A stretch of DNA of 64,000 nucleotides. Source: Rhodococcus sp. 4CII. Lineage in GTDB: Bacteria > Actinomycetota > Actinomycetes > Mycobacteriales > Mycobacteriaceae. Location of the stretch: NCBI RefSeq assembly GCF_014256275.1, contig NZ_JACCFE010000002.1:124001-188000 (forward strand). Direction: 5' to 3'. The notes under the pieces were generated by a model that saw only the letters and a list, made by a program, of their open reading frames with translations, was not told the DNA's origin and made no database searches. Positions 60,491 to 64,000 of this stretch are shown one piece after another; within the stretch, counting starts at the first letter, position 1; each line of letters opens with the position of its first letter. Made by a program: the position numbers and the translations under genes.

Positions 60491-61254
60491 ACCGCCGCGA
60501 GCCGCCCCCGTCGCGGGATCATCTTATGGATGAAGTCCGCACCGATCGCTTACATCGCCGGATTCCACGCCAGCTGTTCTTCTACGAGGTATGGCCTGCT
60601 GACTATCCTTCGGTTCTCAGCGCACGGTCGGGAGGGTTCATGAGCATCCGAATATCGTCGAACCCAGCGGACGACGAACCGGGGAACAGGTTGTTGCCGG
60701 TTCGCGACAGAATCGACGAAGACCTACGCACCCACCCAGCGGTAAGGCTTGCGCGCGAAGCAGTCCCATTGATGCACCGCACCACGGCTGGAGAGCGATT
60801 CGGCCCAGTCCGGCTCATCGAGCGCGACTCCGATGTCGCCGTCGTATTCGCCGCAGATACCACCCCTTGGGCGGTTCTTGTTCAGCCAGGCGGCGATTCA
60901 CCGAAGGCATCCCTCATCCTCGGGGTGCCCAATCCCCGCGTTGGATTCGGTCGCTCGTTTCGAGCTTCGTACTTGGCGCGGTTGACCGTCCATCAATCCG
61001 GCGATCCGTCCGTCGCGAAGGTACCACCAGAGTTCGGGTGGATGGCACTGGCCGGAATCGCTGCCGACGGCGTGTCTCAGTTCGAAGTGAGGTCGTCGCT
61101 CGATACAGACACCGGAGATGTCGGAGCCGACGGAGTCGTCTTTGCGGTGCTCCGTGCGCGGTGGAGAGAGAAACTGCACCTCGCCGTAACCCTTGCCAGC
61201 GGCGAGACAGTCCCCATCCATCATCCAAGCCTGCGGCCCGAGCGCCCGAGCTGA
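60487..61254 (+). CDS. Unrecognised 255-residue protein
   Basis: A soluble protein with a basic N-terminus (NRREPPPSRDHLMDEVRTDR) and a mixed alpha/beta body (AVRLAREAVPLMHRTTAGER, WAVLVQPGGDSPKASLILGV, GRSFRASYLARLTVHQSGDP). The start at 60487 overlaps the preceding stop (ATGA); a methionine at 60640 is an alternative. I recognise no family. It closes the group of three, with a small frame right after it. Confidence 0.6.
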   Translation: MNRREPPPSRDHLMDEVRTDRLHRRIPRQLFFYEVWPADYPSVLSARSGGFMSIRISSNPADDEPGNRLLPVRDRIDEDLRTHPAVRLAREAVPLMHRTTAGERFGPVRLIERDSDVAVVFAADTTPWAVLVQPGGDSPKASLILGVPNPRVGFGRSFRASYLARLTVHQSGDPSVAKVPPEFGWMALAGIAADGVSQFEVRSSLDTDTGDVGADGVVFAVLRARWREKLHLAVTLASGETVPIHHPSLRPERPS

Positions 61255-61258
61255 CGAC

Positions 61259-61417
61259 ATGAATGCAGACTATGACGCCCGGGCCCCCATCCGACTCGTA
61301 CTCGAGGGTTCCCGCGTGGTCGTGCAATGGCGCGTCGATGGCACGAGCCTCGTAGCTCCGGAAGACGACCTAGACGCGATCTTTCTGCGAGATCCTCCGA
61401 GTCCGCATGGAATCTGA
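61259..61417 (+). CDS. Small unrecognised protein, possibly truncated
   Basis: A 52-residue frame beginning four bases after the preceding stop (RAPIRLVLEGSRVVVQWRVD). The C-terminus may be lost to a frameshift, because the next frame stays open to 61632 with no homology of its own. Confidence 0.4.
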   Translation: MNADYDARAPIRLVLEGSRVVVQWRVDGTSLVAPEDDLDAIFLRDPPSPHGI

Positions 61418-61668
61418 CAGAAACCACGCGACCCTGGCTCGATCGCAAGTTATGCGAGTGGGTCAGCTACCCGACCATCGCCGAGATCCACCGATCCGAT
61501 CGAGACCGGATGGCCCGCGTCTCGTTCGAGCGACCGATGTTCATGCCGCCGGCCCCACACCCTGAAGTTGAAATCAGGCAGAGAAGACGCGGCAGGGGCT
61601 CCGGGAAGTCGAACGAGAATCCCCTCGACTGATACGGAACTAGCGAACAACCGGAGGCTCCCGCGAGA

Positions 61669-61818
61669 ATGCGGAAGTTCATGGTGCGCACTTCCCCGCA
61701 GGTGCGCCGGAGCCTGGCGATCGAAGCAGAGGAGCAGGGCGTCTCGCTCAACATGCTGGTCAACCAGAAGATCACGGCTCCTACTGCGCCTCGGTCGACA
61801 GCGGCCGGCGCCGCCTGA
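61669..61818 (+). pseudogene. HicB-like antitoxin, C-terminal DNA-binding fragment
   Basis: The 49-codon frame reads KFMVRTSPQVRRSLAIEAEE and QGVSLNMLVNQKIT, the ribbon-helix-helix end of HicB-type antitoxins. The RNase H-like N-terminal domain is missing and a TGA lies a short way upstream. No hicA toxin gene is visible. Confidence 0.55.
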
Positions 61819-62689
61819 CGGGCCGCCTCCGGCAAAGTTGGAGAACGTTAACAACTTGACGCTGCAAGTACTTTCACCGTTTGCGTCATAGGCTGCATGT
61901 GCTTTGTGTCCAACGAATTGGCGCGCGGGGAGGTCACGCTTCGCGTGGCGGCGCGCACAGTCCAGGGAACCTGCCCATAGTCGTTCGTTCGCGGTATCCG
62001 GCGCAACATCCAGGACTCAGGGGCCCAACGGTTCTGAGCCGGTAGGCCCGTCGAAACACCCACAGAACCAGGTTGCTCGCAAGTACACACGTCTACCCCG
62101 CCGCCAGACGGGCCAGGAGCCCGGCGATCACCACGATCGATGTCCGGCGCCACCAGCGGATCCGAGCCCGCGGGTGCCGGGGCTGCGCGAGGGTTGGTTC
62201 GGTGGGCCCGCTGGGTTTCCTCCCACTGCGGTGGTGTGGGTGGTCCCGGTGTGGGCGCCCCGGCGGATGCTACCGGTCGGTGTCCGATTCTTCCCGCACC
62301 GATGTCGGGATGTCGGCCTCCCATGAGTCGGTGCTCGGTGTACAGACCAGCACCGCGCGAAAGAAATCATCGGTCAGGCCACCCCGAGGACGGGTTCACC
62401 GCCAATCCAACTTCGGATCCGGTCATCGCGTTCGGACCCATGACATCTCATCCGTGGTCCGGGCAGAGGAGACCGGGCGTGGTGGTCCATCTGGTGCTTG
62501 CGAGCCATCGTCGAACCGGGCCGGCCAGCTCACAGTTCTCGGCCAGTACTGCGAAGTGGTCGGCGAGAATCGGCCCATCGACGCAGACACTGCACGCAAC
62601 GTCGAACGCTGGTTGCCCGGGTTCGCAATGACGGCAGTGCTGGTGGGTTTGCGCCCCGGCGGTCCGGCCGGACTTGGCCCGAGTGGCGG
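61819..62689. other. No recognisable gene
   Basis: About 870 bases with only short, low-complexity Pro/Arg/Gly frames on both strands. Nothing resembles a known protein or RNA. Confidence 0.45.
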
Positions 62690-64000
62690 TCAGTTCGCGA
62701 TTACGGGCAGCAGCAGGTGCGAGTCGAAATCGCCGCCCGTGTGGATGATGTGGGTGCCGGCATTGACGGTGAAGGCATGCGATTGGGCGAACAGACCCTG
62801 GGCGTAGGTGTTGACATCGTGGCCCTGGATGAGCAGGCGCAGCGACTCACCGGCGTGAAAAACGGTTCCGGCCGGCCAGATCTCGATGTCGACGGGCACG
62901 ATCTCCCCGGGCGTGAGGGGCTGGTCGCTCTGGTGGGTGTAGCGGGGTTGCTCGGGCGTGGAGTCGAGGTCGAGTTCGCGGCGGCTCACGCGCAGCCACC
63001 CGAGGGCGACGTTGCCGTCGTCGAAGGTGGAGAAGAACGGGAAGTGCACGATGTTGCGGTCACGGTCGATCTTCTGCAGGGCCACGAACACATCCAGATC
63101 GTTCGCCCCCTCTGCCTCGACCCACAGCCGCAGCTTCGCGTACCCGGTCAGCTCGGTGTCGGTGGTGAAGGTGTGCTCGAAACTGGTGCTGCCCTCGCGG
63201 GCGTCGTAGCGGGCGGTCGCGGCGGCGGAGGCCTGGGCGGCATCCAGGGTGCGCGTGCCGGCGTCGAGGTACAGCGGGGTGTAGTCGGTGCGGGCGAGGG
63301 GCCATTCGGTCTCGTCGCGCCAGGTGCCGGTGTAGGCGCGGTCGCGGATTTCCAGCCGCACCGGAGGCCAGTCGGTGACCTCGGTGTCTTCACCCTTGAG
63401 GACGTGGTCGAAAAAGGCGACCTGGCGGGCCTGGCTTGCCCGGTCGTAGTAGTAGGCCCACTTCTTGCGGCCGTGGACTTCGAGCCATTTCCTCGGTGAG
63501 GAGGCCTTGCGGAACCCTTCGAGGGTGCCGCGGGTGTGCAGGCCGTGGTCGGACCAGCTGGCGACGATGTAAGCGGGGACCTCGATCGCCGTCAGGTCGG
63601 GGGCCTTGGACTGCCAATACTCGTCGTAGAACGGGTGATTCATCGCGTTGGCGAGGACGTCTTCGACCTGGCCGTGGGAATTCGCGATCAGCGGGGCAAG
63701 CGCGGTGGTGAACTGGGTTTCGGGGATACCGCCGTGGGTGCCGACCTCCTTGTACTGGTCAGAGAATCCCTCCCACGGGTTGATCGCGGCCAGGTGCGCG
63801 GGCCTGCGAGCCGCCACCGCCCACTGGATGACCGAGTACCAGGACACCCCGGCCATGCCGACCTTGCCGCTGCTCCAGTCCTGTTCGCCCGCCCAGTCGA
63901 CGAGGTCGCAGCACGCGTCGACTTCTTCGGGGCCGAACATGGTGACGTTGCCTTCCGAGCCCCAGGAACCGCGGGCGTCGGCGAGGATGACGGCGTACCC
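62690..64000 (-). CDS. CocE/NonD-family hydrolase, C-terminal part (cut by window edge)
   Basis: 436 residues are visible and the frame runs off the window end. The nucleophile elbow is GKVGMAGVSWYSVIQW, with the aspartate/histidine pair expected in ASWSDHGLHTRG and HGRKKWAYYYD. After it comes the X-Pro dipeptidyl-peptidase C-terminal beta-sandwich (TGYAKLRLWVEAEGANDLDV, AGESLRLLIQGHDV). The family cleaves esters, amides or acyl groups; cocaine esterase is the best-known member. The oxyanion tyrosine and N-terminus lie outside. The substrate is unknown. Confidence 0.85.
   Translation of the reverse strand, partial: GYAVILADARGSWGSEGNVTMFGPEEVDACCDLVDWAGEQDWSSGKVGMAGVSWYSVIQWAVAARRPAHLAAINPWEGFSDQYKEVGTHGGIPETQFTTALAPLIANSHGQVEDVLANAMNHPFYDEYWQSKAPDLTAIEVPAYIVASWSDHGLHTRGTLEGFRKASSPRKWLEVHGRKKWAYYYDRASQARQVAFFDHVLKGEDTEVTDWPPVRLEIRDRAYTGTWRDETEWPLARTDYTPLYLDAGTRTLDAAQASAAATARYDAREGSTSFEHTFTTDTELTGYAKLRLWVEAEGANDLDVFVALQKIDRDRNIVHFPFFSTFDDGNVALGWLRVSRRELDLDSTPEQPRYTHQSDQPLTPGEIVPVDIEIWPAGTVFHAGESLRLLIQGHDVNTYAQGLFAQSHAFTVNAGTHIIHTGGDFDSHLLLPVIAN

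Noticed and set aside
62498..63499. 333-residue plus-strand frame at the right end
   Set aside because: It is antisense to the CocE/NonD hydrolase and has typical shadow composition.

Overview
The window is high-GC actinobacterial DNA, most like Rhodococcus or a close relative in the Nocardiaceae. The main reasons are an NDMA-type mycothiol-era alcohol dehydrogenase, TetR/LysR-controlled acyl-CoA catabolic operons, a YbdK-type ligase, a cutinase, a CPA1 antiporter, and a telomere-protein operon (tap-tpg type). That operon points to a linear replicon, so a large linear plasmid or a linear chromosome. The region is a mosaic: intact operons are separated by decayed genes, transposase and integrase scraps, and copies of dead toxin genes.

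Layout. 0-2 kb: the end of an IS630 transposase, a broken oxidoreductase and four exact copies of a 59-bp tandem repeat. 2-8.4 kb: a TetR regulon. One arm holds tetR, a short-chain dehydrogenase and a quinone reductase; the divergent arm holds an enoyl-CoA hydratase, an alpha/beta hydrolase and an acyl-CoA ligase. Matching palindromes precede both arms. 8.6-16.5 kb: a YbdK ligase, a lipoprotein, a Na+/H+ antiporter and a DODA-type dioxygenase, mixed with remnants of a regulator, a RES toxin, a Ser/Thr kinase, tap and an M20 amidohydrolase. 17-26.2 kb: a LysR-controlled catabolic operon (acyl-CoA dehydrogenase, class III CoA-transferase, enolase-superfamily enzyme, AMACR-like racemase, aldehyde dehydrogenase, MHS transporter) with a clear T-N11-A box. 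26.3-29.5 kb: debris, including an intact Xre/ParS-type antitoxin beside a dead RES toxin.

29.7-34.6 kb is the most unusual part. It encodes an ECF sigma factor, a membrane Rieske protein with an extra cytoplasmic N-terminus, a small protein, a copper lipoprotein, a Tat-exported metallophosphoesterase, a membrane protein, TatB, TatA and a truncated TatC. Four copies of one promoter-like motif precede the four transcription units, so the sigma factor probably drives its own cluster. All three exported redox or enzyme products carry twin-arginine signals. Tn3-family transposase remnants flank the block.

36-42 kb: an alpha/beta hydrolase, an SDR, and an aldehyde/alcohol dehydrogenase pair closed by a strong terminator. 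42.5-45.5 kb: a ribbon-helix-helix protein, Tap and Tpg, translationally coupled. 45.9-50.9 kb: a five-gene operon joining a GH26-like lipoprotein, a GAF-PP2C phosphatase, a cellulose-synthase-like glycosyltransferase, a STAS protein and an RsbW-like kinase. This looks like a polysaccharide machine under partner-switch control. 51-64 kb: a PLD-like protein, a truncated cutinase with a coupled helical partner, a RibD-like reductase, a frameshifted LuxR regulator upstream of cupin and SnoaL genes, a run of unrecognised genes, a HicB scrap and the C-terminal part of a CocE/NonD hydrolase that runs off the window.

All functions are read from motifs and family resemblance by eye; no database search was run.
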